59,106 nucleotides of DNA from an uncultured Ruminobacter sp. (lineage in GTDB: Bacteria; Pseudomonadota; Gammaproteobacteria; Enterobacterales; Succinivibrionaceae). Made by a program: the position numbers and the translations under genes. The stretch covers positions 1 through 59,106 of the forward strand of contig CACYPY010000002.1 in NCBI GenBank assembly GCA_902776415.1, in the 5' to 3' direction. Shown here one piece after another: positions 17,941 through 27,557 of the stretch (its first letter is position 1; every line of letters begins with the position of its first letter). The notes under the pieces are model-generated. The model did not search any database, was not told where the DNA came from, and saw only the letters and a list, made by a program, of their open reading frames with translations.

Positions 17941-18347
17941 ACCCGGCTGCATCATCGGGGCATTCACCCCGTCCGATGTTCCCTCGTTCCTATCTCATTT
18001 CACGTCTCCCGTTTCATGTTTCCTGTTCCCTGTTTTCTTCGACTTTTCCGTTTTCCGAATACCTTTGTTTTTTTGTTTTGCCGTTCCGGGCCGGAATGTT
18101 TTCTGTATTCAGGACAACAATCATCTTGATGTGATATGTGCCGTATATCGGAGAGAATTTTTTTCAAAAGCTGTAACGGGTAATGGGGTAATTCGTTCTA
18201 TGATTATCATACGTCATGGCTGATTAGTGGCAGACACCAGGAACCGACGATACGGATCAGAAATCCCGAAGAGGCCCGGACGTCTCGACAATGTGCGCCG
18301 TTCCGGCGGACGGAAACAGTTTTTCAGCGGATCTCAGGGGGTAAGAA
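17941..18347. other. Intergenic region before the giant effector gene, pyrimidine-rich
   Basis: No gene is seen in 407 bases. Bases about 17970-18080 of the top strand are strongly pyrimidine-rich (runs of TTTCC, TCCCT). The last part carries the ribosome site AGGGGGTAAGAA of the next gene. TATGAT at 18199 is a possible -10 without a good -35. A hrp-box-like pair (GGAACC followed by CCAC at the right distance) was looked for and not found. Confidence 0.6.
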
Positions 18348-21300
18348 ATGACCGGAGTAAACAATGTAAATCACAATATCGGAGCCGGCGATGTCGGGAA
18401 TCAGATTCCTGTCAATGTTCCGGCCGGCGGCAATAATGCCGGCGGTGTCGGCAATGCCGGAAATCAGGATGCCGAAGCACTCAGAATGGGCTTCGACGTA
18501 TTCATGCGGAACGGAGAGATTCAGAGAAGCGAACACTCGGTAGCCTCCCTGACCATGAGCAGAAAGTTTGCCGCCATTGAAAGTCAGGTGGACAGAGCAG
18601 TGTCCGGACATGCGAACATGACTTTGGGAGATCTGACCCGTCTTCTTCTTGATCACTCGGAAACCGTGAAAACTGAGTCCGGACAGTACAAAACACTTTT
18701 CAGGGATGCCCGGGAGGCGGTGGCTCTGGATAACTTTATGCTGGACATGGTTAAAAAGCTGGTGGGAGCCTGCTGTTTCGGGGGGCAACCCAATCAGGTT
18801 TCTCCACTGAAAACGGAAATTGAAGAGGCTCTTGCCAGGATTATTAAAGGGGACTACCGGACTGCCGAAAGGAATGAGGTGATTGCCGGGCTTGCGGCCA
18901 CAGTTGACAGAGTAAAGGCTCTGGTAAATTCCGAAAACGGTCCCCGGAAAAACGAGGCCCTGTCTCTCCTGGATGATATCCGTAACCGCTTTTCAGCCAT
19001 GGTCGAAAACCGTTATACAGCGTCGCTCAGTCTTTCAAAAGCACTGAAGTCTCACGTCCCGGTAAGCTTTAACAGTCCGGAAAACATTCTCGGAATGGGG
19101 TGCCTTCTGAAAAAATGCCAGACCGATCTGGAAAAGGTGGTAACGCTGCCCAGAATTGATGTCGGAGAGCTTGCCAGGAAGGTAACCTCCGGTGAGCTCG
19201 GGGTCCGTGAGGCCATCAGCAATAACCCCTTAAGCAGCTTCTTTATGAAGGATTTTTCGGCAGCAAATCTTGAAAAATACCGGAAAGAGCTTCAGGACCT
19301 GGACCTGGGCAGCAACGAAATCGAAGCCAGAAAAAGCGGTTTAAGGCATCGAATTACCCGGGACTGGACCCGGAATTCGGAAATTAAGAAGGATATCCGG
19401 AATTTCACCGCCGACATACTGGAGCGCATAAAGGAGCTGAATCTCATAAAGGAGGATGCGGAGGGATTTCTTACCGAAACTGATTCCGAAAAGCTTTATG
19501 CCGGAGCCGGGCATTCTTACGAGGAGCGGATTTCTGCCGAGGTTGCCCGTCTTAAGCATGTTTATGACGCCATGGGCGGGGAACGGGGGGCCGCACTGGA
19601 AAGACTGGCCGGGGATACGGAGCTTTTTGCCCACGTCCTTAAAACCTTTGACTATGCGCCGAAACTCCTGGTAAAGTTTCTTGAGAATTCCGAAGCCGTG
19701 GATGCTCTTCTGGCTCTCAGAGGGGAAAATCCTTCCGATGACACCGTAAGACAGAGCATTAATTCTCTGGCGCAGTTTATTCACAGTCCGAACAGCGATT
19801 TTGACAGTACCATGTTAAGCTCCCTTCTGGCGGGGATTTCTCAGGAGGATCTTCCGGAATCGGCCCGGGTTATCATGCAAAACCTGCCGATCCGGTACGA
19901 GCTCACGAAGGATGCGCTTTCCTGCATCAACTATGTCGTTAACGGCAATGACCAAAACCGTTCGCCGCTCAATATCAGCATGAGAGATCTGGGGAAAGCC
20001 TACCGGCGGGTCTGCAATCCGGGCCCCGGCCTTATGAAGACCCTTAAGGACAATCACTGCGAGCAGGATCTTAAAACCGTTGAAAATATTATCATCAGGG
20101 CGGCCTATCACCAGTTTCTTTCCGATCATCCGTCGGCTCAGGACGAAACGAACGGATTCCGGCTGCCGTTTAAGGAGAATGTCCGGTTTCAGGCAGCCAT
20201 GAATATATCCGATACCGACACGGACGGAAAAATTGACATTGCCAGATATGACGGTTTTGATCCCACGACGGTTAATATCAGAAATACCGAGATGACCACT
20301 TTTCTGAAGTGCTTCAATATCATGATGAGCCACAGCGACTTTATCGAGAGCTGCGGCAAGATTCCCGCGGTGCACCTGACGGAAAGATTCACGGAAACTC
20401 TCGGTCCCAGAATGAAGGAATTCTTTAAAGGCATCATCGATTTCTACAACACCAAAAAGGCTGAGGCTCGGGGGGACGAGGCGGTGCTTCGGGAGCTCAG
20501 GACGGCCATTGATCCCCAGGAATTTAACGAGTTCTATGCGTCATTCAGACGCTGCAATACCTCCCGGGAGCTCATGACGTTTTTTGAAAACAATACCCGG
20601 AAGTTTACGGAACTTTTTATCGCTTCAAACAAACTGACTCTCGACGGCATCAGGAATCACAACGAGACTGCTCTGAGAGAGAATCAGACTCTTATAAATA
20701 ATCTCCATCTGGACGAGCTTGTTAAATTCAGCCGGACCTCCTCCTCGAAGGTAGGGGCGGAAATCAAAAATGTCACCGGCACCGAGGAGCTGCTTCAGGA
20801 GGTGGCAAAGATGCGGGGCAGCGCCGGGCTGGGATTCCTGGCGGCTTCCGTGGAGCATCTCTGCGCCAGAACGGTTATTGATATCATTCCCGCAGGACAT
20901 ACCTGTTTCGGTCTTGCCGCTGAAGATTTCCGGGATACCCGCAAGCTTAACAATATTGCCGCCGCTCTCAGAAATGTCCCTGAGAATCTCCGGGAAACCT
21001 CGGATTTCAAGCTGGCCTTCCTGACCTATGCCAAGCTGACGAAACTTGCTTCCGAAAACCCCGGTGCGGGAATCGTGTCCGAACAGGCGCTGATAAATGT
21101 CAGACTGAACAGGAGATTTGTTTCCGATCTTGTGAATATTGTGCAGAGCGTGCCTCAGGCGCGCGTCAATGGCGGGGATCCGCTCCTGGCATCGTTTGAG
21201 GTGATTGACAGGAACTCCCTCAGCGGGGATGCCCTGGTGGATTTTTGTCTCAATGACGCGAAGTTTACCGACCGGGATCGGAAGGAGGCGCTTAATAAGC

Positions 21301-23891
21301 TCACGCTGACTGCTGACATGTTTGCCCCGGAGAACAATATTTTTGTCAGCAACAAGGCCGAAGGAGAAAAGCTCAGAGCCAGAATTCAGAATGCGATAGA
21401 CGGTGCCAGAGCGGCACTGAAGGCCGGAAACGCCGACGTGCATGCCGTTCTCAGGCGTCTTCAGGGTGAAATCTCAAAATGTCTGGCCCGGGACGGCACC
21501 CACAACATCACCAGCGCCCTGGTTTACCTGAGTCCGTATTTCGAGCAGGAGTTCGGAGGGGCTGAAATCCAGAATCATGAGGCATTTATCACCCGGAAAT
21601 TCAATGCCATGTTTTCCTCCGGTAACACGGTAAGCAAACTGAGAAACTCTCTTGTCAGCACCTCCGCGGAGGTGGCCGGCGATATTTCCGGGATGATGAG
21701 CTCCTTCCGTGCCGGGAGCCGGAGCTCCGACGCCGCAGTCAGCGAGCTTATGAAGAACGAGTTTGTTTCCCTGCTGGCGGAGAAGGCGCTGCGCCGGGTG
21801 GCCTACGGAAATAACTTCCGGACCTATGCTGATTTCAAGTTTGAATTTTCCAAAAACCCCGACATTGCCGGAAAGGGCCGGGATGCCGTTATCAGGGAGG
21901 CCGTGAGCTATCTGAAGACGGAGCTGGCCGTTGATGATGTGGTGCTGGAGAAAATGATAAGGCAGCTCACGTCTTCGGATCTGTACAGTAATGACACCAC
22001 CAGCAAGTCCAAATACGCCAAAAGGGCGGTGAGAAGCTTCGGAAGAGCACTCAGATCAACAAAGGTCATTTCCTCCATTGCTTCCGGATTTAAAACCGTG
22101 AAATCCTGGTTTACCGGATCTTCCGGAGATGCGAAGGTATACGAGGCAATTTCCGGCAAGGTGCTGACCAGTCTGGAGGAGGGACAGACACTTATCCATA
22201 CCAAGGATAACAAGGTTTCCGTTGAGGCCGGAAAGAATTTCAAGGTGGGGAATCTTCAGGTGGGGGCCTCCGCCGGAATCACTCTGGGAGCCGGCTCAAA
22301 CCTTGAAGTCGAGCGATCATCTGACCGGGAATACACTTTCCGGATGTCCGCTTCTCTCGGGGCCAGTCTGGGAATCGGAGGGAACCTCGGTACCATAACG
22401 GACCCTACTCTGGCCGCAAAGCTGGAATTCGGCGGGAATTATCAGCGGGGCTATTCCGTGACTCTCGGTGAAGATGATGCAGTGCAATTCCTTTCAAAAA
22501 TCATGGCCAGCGATCTTAAGCAGACGGATTTTCAGAAGTCCCGGGAGATTCGCAGGGAGACCGTCAAAAATTTTGATTTTGACGCCTCCCTGGAAGGCGG
22601 CATCAAGGGTACCGCACAGATGCTTCAGGGCGAAGATGATTCCAGCATGTATGATCCCTTGCAGTTCAGTGCCAGTGCGGAATTCGGGTATTCCAAAGAG
22701 TGGTCGCATGAAGTGGCCACATCTTCACACAGGTTCAGTAAAAACGTCTCCATTACCGCATCTTTAGGCGTCGAAGCGAGCTTTTCTCTCAAAAACCAGC
22801 TTCTGGGCGGTGCCAATCCCGACAAGATGGGAGAAGAGGAAGGTGAAGAAGGCGAAGATGACGTCAGGGATGTCAGGAATCTGGGAGAGAAATCCCGGGA
22901 CGAGATAGATCCGGAGCTCCTGAAATACAATGATGACAGCAAGAAGATTGGCTCGGTGGACAAGATTGTTCATCTTTTTACCAATCATAAGAAGGCTCTC
23001 AATGATCAGTTTTTCTCAAGCATGATTGTGGATCGTTTTTCTGCCAGAAAATACCTGCCGGTTGACAAGAATAACTGGAGGTGGATGGATGATGTTGAAA
23101 AGTATCAGCATGATCCCGGCCGTTTTGTGGCAGAAAGCGCGGTGAATTTCGCGAAGACGAACGTAACCGACAATGCGGTGAGTGACTTTGACGGCTTCCT
23201 GGAATATCTGGGCAGAAAGATTCCCGGTGTCAGTCAGGCACTGGAGTTCAAGGAGAAGATTTCCGAGCTGGTAACCTCCCTGGAAGGGCTGGTCAACAGG
23301 CTGGATACTCCGAATTTCCGGTTTGATCTGGGATTTAAGCTGGGGGATGATTCCAACGAGCTTCTGACGGTGAATGCGGGAGTCAGCTACCGGTGCGACA
23401 CTACCACCTCCTACGAAACGAATCTGTTCCAGAACGAGCTCCGGTCCGTCGAGCAGACGACAAAAATCGAGCCGGAGGAAAAGGGAAGTGACAGCACAAA
23501 AAAGATGAATAATATCAGGTTCCTGTCAAAGACCATGAAGAAGCTCGGTTTTACCGGAAGGCAGACGGAAAAGGCCATCGCCCGGCTTAATGCCATTCAG
23601 AACGGCAACGAGGAGCTGGAGTCCATCGAGATTGTTCGCACGGGGAAGAAGTCCTCCCTGGCAAAAATCTCCAAAAAACTGCACCGGGAAGGCGGCAGCT
23701 TTGCGGAAAAGCTCGGTTCCCGGGTAGATTCCATGAAGGATGAGGATTTCACACCCCTTAAGATTGTATTCAATACCGTTAAGAAGATTGACAGCACTTC
23801 AGCCGGAATCAGTGCCGGAGGTGTTATCAGGGTCAGTCTGTCATCGGAGGAGACTCTTAACAGCAATAAGAGTTATGAGGTTGAATTTTAA
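18348..23891 (+). CDS. Giant putative type III effector with beta-rich C-terminus
   Basis: A 1847-residue protein with no signal peptide and no long hydrophobic helix. The N-terminus (MTGVNNVNHNIGAGDVGNQ) is Asn/Gly/Val-rich, as type III signals often are. Residues about 50-1250 are mainly helical. From about 1263 to 1490 there are alternating short strands (KVSVEAGKNFKVGNLQVGAS, YTFRMSASLGASLGIGGNL, LQFSASAEFGYSKEW, VSITASLGVEASFSLKN) that look like barrel strands. An acidic linker (EEEGEEGEDDVRD) and a helical part follow, then more strands (FRFDLGFKLG, LLTVNAGVSYRCD) and the last residues YEVEF. A good ribosome site precedes ATG. A CesT-like chaperone gene follows after 71 bp. Size, layout and chaperone recall AvrE/DspE effectors, which form beta-barrel channels in host membranes; homology is not proven. 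Confidence 0.6.
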   Translation: MTGVNNVNHNIGAGDVGNQIPVNVPAGGNNAGGVGNAGNQDAEALRMGFDVFMRNGEIQRSEHSVASLTMSRKFAAIESQVDRAVSGHANMTLGDLTRLLLDHSETVKTESGQYKTLFRDAREAVALDNFMLDMVKKLVGACCFGGQPNQVSPLKTEIEEALARIIKGDYRTAERNEVIAGLAATVDRVKALVNSENGPRKNEALSLLDDIRNRFSAMVENRYTASLSLSKALKSHVPVSFNSPENILGMGCLLKKCQTDLEKVVTLPRIDVGELARKVTSGELGVREAISNNPLSSFFMKDFSAANLEKYRKELQDLDLGSNEIEARKSGLRHRITRDWTRNSEIKKDIRNFTADILERIKELNLIKEDAEGFLTETDSEKLYAGAGHSYEERISAEVARLKHVYDAMGGERGAALERLAGDTELFAHVLKTFDYAPKLLVKFLENSEAVDALLALRGENPSDDTVRQSINSLAQFIHSPNSDFDSTMLSSLLAGISQEDLPESARVIMQNLPIRYELTKDALSCINYVVNGNDQNRSPLNISMRDLGKAYRRVCNPGPGLMKTLKDNHCEQDLKTVENIIIRAAYHQFLSDHPSAQDETNGFRLPFKENVRFQAAMNISDTDTDGKIDIARYDGFDPTTVNIRNTEMTTFLKCFNIMMSHSDFIESCGKIPAVHLTERFTETLGPRMKEFFKGIIDFYNTKKAEARGDEAVLRELRTAIDPQEFNEFYASFRRCNTSRELMTFFENNTRKFTELFIASNKLTLDGIRNHNETALRENQTLINNLHLDELVKFSRTSSSKVGAEIKNVTGTEELLQEVAKMRGSAGLGFLAASVEHLCARTVIDIIPAGHTCFGLAAEDFRDTRKLNNIAAALRNVPENLRETSDFKLAFLTYAKLTKLASENPGAGIVSEQALINVRLNRRFVSDLVNIVQSVPQARVNGGDPLLASFEVIDRNSLSGDALVDFCLNDAKFTDRDRKEALNKLTLTADMFAPENNIFVSNKAEGEKLRARIQNAIDGARAALKAGNADVHAVLRRLQGEISKCLARDGTHNITSALVYLSPYFEQEFGGAEIQNHEAFITRKFNAMFSSGNTVSKLRNSLVSTSAEVAGDISGMMSSFRAGSRSSDAAVSELMKNEFVSLLAEKALRRVAYGNNFRTYADFKFEFSKNPDIAGKGRDAVIREAVSYLKTELAVDDVVLEKMIRQLTSSDLYSNDTTSKSKYAKRAVRSFGRALRSTKVISSIASGFKTVKSWFTGSSGDAKVYEAISGKVLTSLEEGQTLIHTKDNKVSVEAGKNFKVGNLQVGASAGITLGAGSNLEVERSSDREYTFRMSASLGASLGIGGNLGTITDPTLAAKLEFGGNYQRGYSVTLGEDDAVQFLSKIMASDLKQTDFQKSREIRRETVKNFDFDASLEGGIKGTAQMLQGEDDSSMYDPLQFSASAEFGYSKEWSHEVATSSHRFSKNVSITASLGVEASFSLKNQLLGGANPDKMGEEEGEEGEDDVRDVRNLGEKSRDEIDPELLKYNDDSKKIGSVDKIVHLFTNHKKALNDQFFSSMIVDRFSARKYLPVDKNNWRWMDDVEKYQHDPGRFVAESAVNFAKTNVTDNAVSDFDGFLEYLGRKIPGVSQALEFKEKISELVTSLEGLVNRLDTPNFRFDLGFKLGDDSNELLTVNAGVSYRCDTTTSYETNLFQNELRSVEQTTKIEPEEKGSDSTKKMNNIRFLSKTMKKLGFTGRQTEKAIARLNAIQNGNEELESIEIVRTGKKSSLAKISKKLHREGGSFAEKLGSRVDSMKDEDFTPLKIVFNTVKKIDSTSAGISAGGVIRVSLSSEETLNSNKSYEVEF

Positions 23892-23962
23892 GGATGGAGA
23901 ATTCCCGGTCAGGACTGCATCATGAAGTGTTTCTGGCCGGCAAGGATTCGGGGGAGGAGATG

Positions 23963-24394
23963 ATGACAGACTGTCTCAATGATATTTTTGCAAAGTGCGG
24001 CATGCCGCTCAGGCCTTTTGACCGGGAAACCGGAATTTCCGAGAATGATCTTAACGGTATTCATATAACGGCGGTTTACCTTAAGGATGAGAACAGTCTT
24101 CTGGTCAGAGGCGCAATCGCCGAGATAGAGGATCTGTACGATCCCCGTTTTAAAAGACTCCAGAAAAGCATTCTCGGACTGAATTCGCCGGACTTCCTTC
24201 CGGAGGGGGTCCGAATCGGAATCAGTCTTCAGGATCTTATGGTGGAGATTGAAGGCTTCATGGAGCTGGACTGCCATGATGACAATCAGGCGGCGCAGGC
24301 GGAAAAACTGATAAAGACGGTGATTTTTTACGGACTCGAAAGCCGGAGGAGAATTACGGAGAAATACGGTGAACTTGAGGACGGCCGGGGCTGA
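23963..24394 (+). CDS. CesT-like type III chaperone of the giant protein
   Basis: A 143-residue acidic protein from the ATG at 23963, where GGAGG lies 5 bp upstream; the frame is open from an ATG at 23894, 2 bp after the giant gene, but that start has no usable site. The pattern is class I chaperone-like: an N-terminal helix (CLNDIFAKCGMPLRPFDRET), strands (GIHITAVYLKDENSLLVRG), a middle segment (LQKSILGLNSPDFLPEGVRI), and a C-terminal helix rich in charged residues. Such chaperones usually sit directly downstream of their effector, as DspF does of DspE. The acidic character and size agree. Confidence 0.6.
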   Translation: MTDCLNDIFAKCGMPLRPFDRETGISENDLNGIHITAVYLKDENSLLVRGAIAEIEDLYDPRFKRLQKSILGLNSPDFLPEGVRIGISLQDLMVEIEGFMELDCHDDNQAAQAEKLIKTVIFYGLESRRRITEKYGELEDGRG

Positions 24395-24444
24395 TCGGTT
24401 CCTCCGACTCCTCAGGACTGTCCGGTGTGAAGTACCCGCCCGCC

Positions 24445-24475
24445 AAAAAAGAACCCGTTCCTTAGGAACGGGTTC
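24445..24475 (-). terminator. Terminator of the yccT-like gene
   Basis: A perfect 11-bp stem, GAACCCGTTCC (24451-24461) with GGAACGGGTTC (24465-24475) and a three-base loop, is followed on the minus strand by six T. It can also stop the chaperone transcript from the plus strand, though less well. Confidence 0.9.
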
Positions 24476-24504
24476 TTGAGGGAATCAGGTCAGGAAGGCT
24501 TTTA

Positions 24505-25326
24505 TCAGTTATTGTTCAGCCATTCCCGGAAAGCCTTTCTGGTAGCGGGGTCGGCACTGCTGTAAATTGATTTCATGCCGTCAAGCATCTGCTGATTCAC
24601 CTTTTGGGTTTCTTCTGCCGCCTGGTTCAGCGCCTCGTTTTTGCGGGCGGTTTCAAGTGCGTTTTCGGAGGTCAGGGGAATGCCCTCCTGAGCCCTGAGA
24701 CCGTTGCCTTCCGTATTCTTGAGATAGGTATTGCGGGCTTCGGCGGTGGATCTGATGGTGTCCGGGCAGTCGGTAAAGCCGCTGTCCCGGCAGTTTGTGA
24801 GCTTCTGATCGTTGCGGTTTTGCTTTACGGTGTTCTCGGGAGAAACGTAAAGAAGCCCCAGGGAATTCAGTTCGGTCAGAAAATCGCGATCCAGCTGAAA
24901 GCCCTTGTCGGACTGGAGAATAAAATACGAGGCTCTGTCCTTGGAGACGCTCTCTCCGTTGTTGGTAATGGTGATGGTCTGGTGATCCGCGAAGTCCTGG
25001 GCACTGCCGTAGTCGCGAATCCGGGGATAGGTAAAGGCAAAGGAGTCGTTTTCCTGCACATCGGGAATATTGATTACAATGGGATCGGAGGCCGTGGCGA
25101 TGATCTGGTCTCCGCCGTGCTTGAAAAGCCCCTTGAAAAACACCACGATCTGATGCTGTCCCGGAGCGAGTTCAATCTCCCGGGGATCCGAGATCACCCC
25201 GCCGGTCTTCGCTCCGTCCACAATGATGATGCTGTAGTTTTTCGGAGCGGTGAATGTTGCGGCTTCGGCGGCCAGAGAAAGCCCCATTACGGTGCAGCCC
25301 GCTAAAATTGCTGAAATAATCTTCAT
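24505..25326 (-). CDS. Periplasmic DUF2057 protein, YccT/CsgI-like
   Basis: A 273-residue exported protein (signal MKIISAILAGCTVMGLSLAA, cleavage near AEAATF). It follows the DUF2057 pattern: a strand-rich first half with SIIIVDGAKTGGVI and REIELAPGQHQIVVFFKG, ITITNNG in the middle, and the family's closing ADPATRKAFREWLNN. E. coli YccT (CsgI) is a periplasmic protein that inhibits curli subunit polymerisation; this copy is about 50 residues longer, with an inserted Asn/Cys-containing segment (NCRDSGFTDCPD) around residue 178. No curli genes are seen here, so its partner is unknown. Confidence 0.85.
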   Translation of the reverse strand: MKIISAILAGCTVMGLSLAAEAATFTAPKNYSIIIVDGAKTGGVISDPREIELAPGQHQIVVFFKGLFKHGGDQIIATASDPIVINIPDVQENDSFAFTYPRIRDYGSAQDFADHQTITITNNGESVSKDRASYFILQSDKGFQLDRDFLTELNSLGLLYVSPENTVKQNRNDQKLTNCRDSGFTDCPDTIRSTAEARNTYLKNTEGNGLRAQEGIPLTSENALETARKNEALNQAAEETQKVNQQMLDGMKSIYSSADPATRKAFREWLNNN

Positions 25327-25441
25327 GATGACCTTTTCCGAGAAATGAGAATCCGTATCCGTTTCTCCAAAATACCGGCGACAGCGGGATTTTTCAGTCC
25401 GTGAGCCTGATGCTGTCCGTACCTTTTCCGGTACAGTGGAA

Positions 25442-25450
25442 AGTATATCA
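25442..25450 (-). promoter_or_regulatory. Extended -10 element TGATATACT of the yccT-like gene
   Basis: On the minus strand TGATATACT lies 116 bp before the yccT-like start, with TTAAAA 17 bp upstream as a weak -35. Confidence 0.6.
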
Positions 25451-25615
25451 AAATTGCCGTCGATTTTTAAGAAATAAGGCGATTTTGTCCGTCACTTTTT
25501 AAGTTGCCGGCCTGCCCCGGACGGGACAGGCTGAAAATCAGATCCCGCTGATTCCGAAAGTCGCCGGTATTTTCCCGGTTTTCGAGGCATGTCAGGTAAA
25601 ACGGTTCCGGCACCG

Positions 25616-25624
25616 TGTTAGAAT
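25616..25624 (+). promoter_or_regulatory. Extended -10 element TGTTAGAAT of the ybjD-like gene
   Basis: TGTTAGAAT lies 85 bp before the ybjD-like start in the divergent gap 25327-25708. No clear -35. The rest of that gap shows only the divergent yccT-like promoter. Confidence 0.6.
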
Positions 25625-25708
25625 TGAGGTAAGCTCCCGTATTCATAACCCCGGTTTCGATTTCCGCCGCTCCGGAAAAGCGAAACCCGGGAATTCTGGA
25701 ATTCCGAT

Positions 25709-27397
25709 ATGTTTCTGGAACGCATTGAAATCAAGAACTATCGCGGCATTGCAAGAATGTCCGTGACATTTAACAGAAAAACCGTGTTTATCGGGGAAAA
25801 CGCCTGGGGCAAGACATCGCTGCTCCGGGGACTTGCCTCCCTTCTGGGGAACGGCGACGTCCCCTACGAGTTTACCGAGGATGATTTCCACAAGGATTAT
25901 CAGGAATACCGTCAGGAGTACCGCAAGGGCGAGTCGACGCCCCGGGAGCGGCAGCTCAGCTTTGTGCTGACCTTTCGGGAGGGGCATCTCGGCTCCGCCA
26001 TGAACTCTCCGAAACTGACGCGCCTTAAACCCTGCTGGGTGCGGGGAAAGGATTCCTTCTGCCGGGTTTACTATTATGCCGGAGCGACCATGAACGCCAA
26101 CGGCACCATTTTCACTGTCCACGGTTTTCTGGATCGGAACGGTGTCCTGATTCCCGGGAATACCATGAGACAGGTACGCTGCCTGCTGTCCCTGAGTCCG
26201 GTATTCCGGATCCGGGACAGTCGCCAGGTTACCATGACCGAGGCTTCTGAAGAGACGCCTTTCCGGGAGTACGGCGATCCCGGCAGCATTGCGGCCAGCG
26301 AGGAAAAGCTGATGGAGCTTTTCCGGGCGGTAAGCAGCACGGACGGAGAGGTGATTCCGGTCCGGATCATCAAGGAGGGAATAGAGGCCGTGAGCAGCCT
26401 CTTTGACCACTACTTTTCTTTCATTCCTCCTCTGATGGGCAAGCGCATCGGCGTCCGGCACCGTACTCTGACCGACATTGTGGCCAGGCCGATATCCAGT
26501 GAATCCCTGGGGTCCCTGAAAAAGCTGATCCGGAATTCCAGTCCCCGGGAGGTGCGCATTCTTCTGGCATATGTGGCGGGATCCCTTCTGGACGCCGCCG
26601 GAGGCCGGAAGATTGACAGGCTGGCCAAGCCCATCGTGATTTTCGAGGATATCGAAAGCCGGCTGCATCCCACGGTGCTTTTCAATGTATGGAACATTCT
26701 GGATTTGCTTCCGATGCAGCAGATTATCACCACCAATTCCGGTGACATTCTTTCCACGGTCAGTCTTCAGGATATCAGGCGCTGCGCCCGCAAATCCGAC
26801 ATGACGGCCTGCTACCAGGTGGACGAAAGGAAGTTTACCAGTGACGATCTCCGGAAAATCGCCTTTCATGTCCGGCTGAACCGTCCCATGACGCTTTTTG
26901 CCAGGTCCTGGGTGTTCGTGGAGGGGGAAACCGAAATCTGGCTTCTCAATGAGTTTGCCTCCATTGTCGGGATTTCACTGCCGGCTGAGGGTGTGCGGCT
27001 GGTGGAATATGCCCAGTGTGGCGCGGCTCCTCTTATCAAGCTCGCCAATCATCTGGGGATTTTCTGGCATCTCGTGGCGGATGGCGATGAGGCCGGAATC
27101 AAGTATGCCGCCCAGGCCTCCCAGGGCGGCCATGACAATCAGGTGACTCTGCTGCCGTGCCGTGATATTGAGCATTTTCTTTATGAAAACGGCTTTGAGT
27201 CCGTTTACCGACAGGCCTCCCGGATTACGGGAAGAGGAGAGTCGGAAAGCAGAATTATCGAGACTGCTCTCAAAAAAATGACCAAGCCCGGCATGGCCCT
27301 GGCAATTGTGGACGAAGCCCGGAAGCGGGGCCGGAAGGCGGTTCCCCAGCTTCTGCAGAAGCTGTTTGCCCAGATAATCGCAAGGACGGTGTTCTGA
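25709..27397 (+). CDS. OLD-family ATPase/TOPRIM nuclease, YbjD-like
   Basis: A 562-residue protein, close to E. coli YbjD (552). The N-terminus (MFLERIEIKNYRGIARM) and Walker A GENAWGKTSLL near residue 31 begin an SMC/RecF-type ATPase; the dimer signature region and Walker B (IVIFEDIESRLHPT) come near residue 310. A TOPRIM domain follows from about residue 400 (WVFVEGETEIWLLNEFA, then HLVADGDEAGIKYA), with the Glu and DxD-like acidic residues of OLD-family nucleases. These proteins bind and cut DNA with ATP; the YbjD subgroup has no firm cellular role. It stands alone between divergent and convergent neighbours. Confidence 0.9.
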   Translation: MFLERIEIKNYRGIARMSVTFNRKTVFIGENAWGKTSLLRGLASLLGNGDVPYEFTEDDFHKDYQEYRQEYRKGESTPRERQLSFVLTFREGHLGSAMNSPKLTRLKPCWVRGKDSFCRVYYYAGATMNANGTIFTVHGFLDRNGVLIPGNTMRQVRCLLSLSPVFRIRDSRQVTMTEASEETPFREYGDPGSIAASEEKLMELFRAVSSTDGEVIPVRIIKEGIEAVSSLFDHYFSFIPPLMGKRIGVRHRTLTDIVARPISSESLGSLKKLIRNSSPREVRILLAYVAGSLLDAAGGRKIDRLAKPIVIFEDIESRLHPTVLFNVWNILDLLPMQQIITTNSGDILSTVSLQDIRRCARKSDMTACYQVDERKFTSDDLRKIAFHVRLNRPMTLFARSWVFVEGETEIWLLNEFASIVGISLPAEGVRLVEYAQCGAAPLIKLANHLGIFWHLVADGDEAGIKYAAQASQGGHDNQVTLLPCRDIEHFLYENGFESVYRQASRITGRGESESRIIETALKKMTKPGMALAIVDEARKRGRKAVPQLLQKLFAQIIARTVF

Positions 27398-27467
27398 ACC
27401 GAAGCCGGGGGAAGAAGGTGACGCCTTGACCCGGTGGTGAAAAAGTACGTCCGGTAAAAACGACAGC

Positions 27468-27490
27468 GGGGCCGGATATGTTCCGGCCCC
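27468..27490 (+). terminator. GC-rich hairpin between ybjD-like and suhB genes
   Basis: GGGGCCGGA (27468-27476) pairs perfectly with TCCGGCCCC (27482-27490). The T-stretch after it is short (TGATTTGG), so it is a moderate terminator for the plus strand and perhaps for suhB on the other. Confidence 0.55.
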
Positions 27491-27557
27491 TGATTTGGCG
27501 GCGCTTTTTATGTCATTTCCGGACCGTGATTTTCATAACCCCGGAGGTGCGGCGCTG

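Noticed and set aside
17792..18223. 143-codon open frame after cmoM
   Set aside because: It starts inside cmoM and continues through the pyrimidine-rich tract as Phe/Ser/Pro repeats; not protein-like.
18200..18347. HrpL-type promoter before the giant effector gene
   Set aside because: GGAACC occurs (18240) but no CCAC element follows at the right distance.
25643..26869. Open frame of 408 codons opposite the ybjD-like gene
   Set aside because: Shadow of a gene with clear Walker and TOPRIM motifs; no protein-like pattern or start signal.
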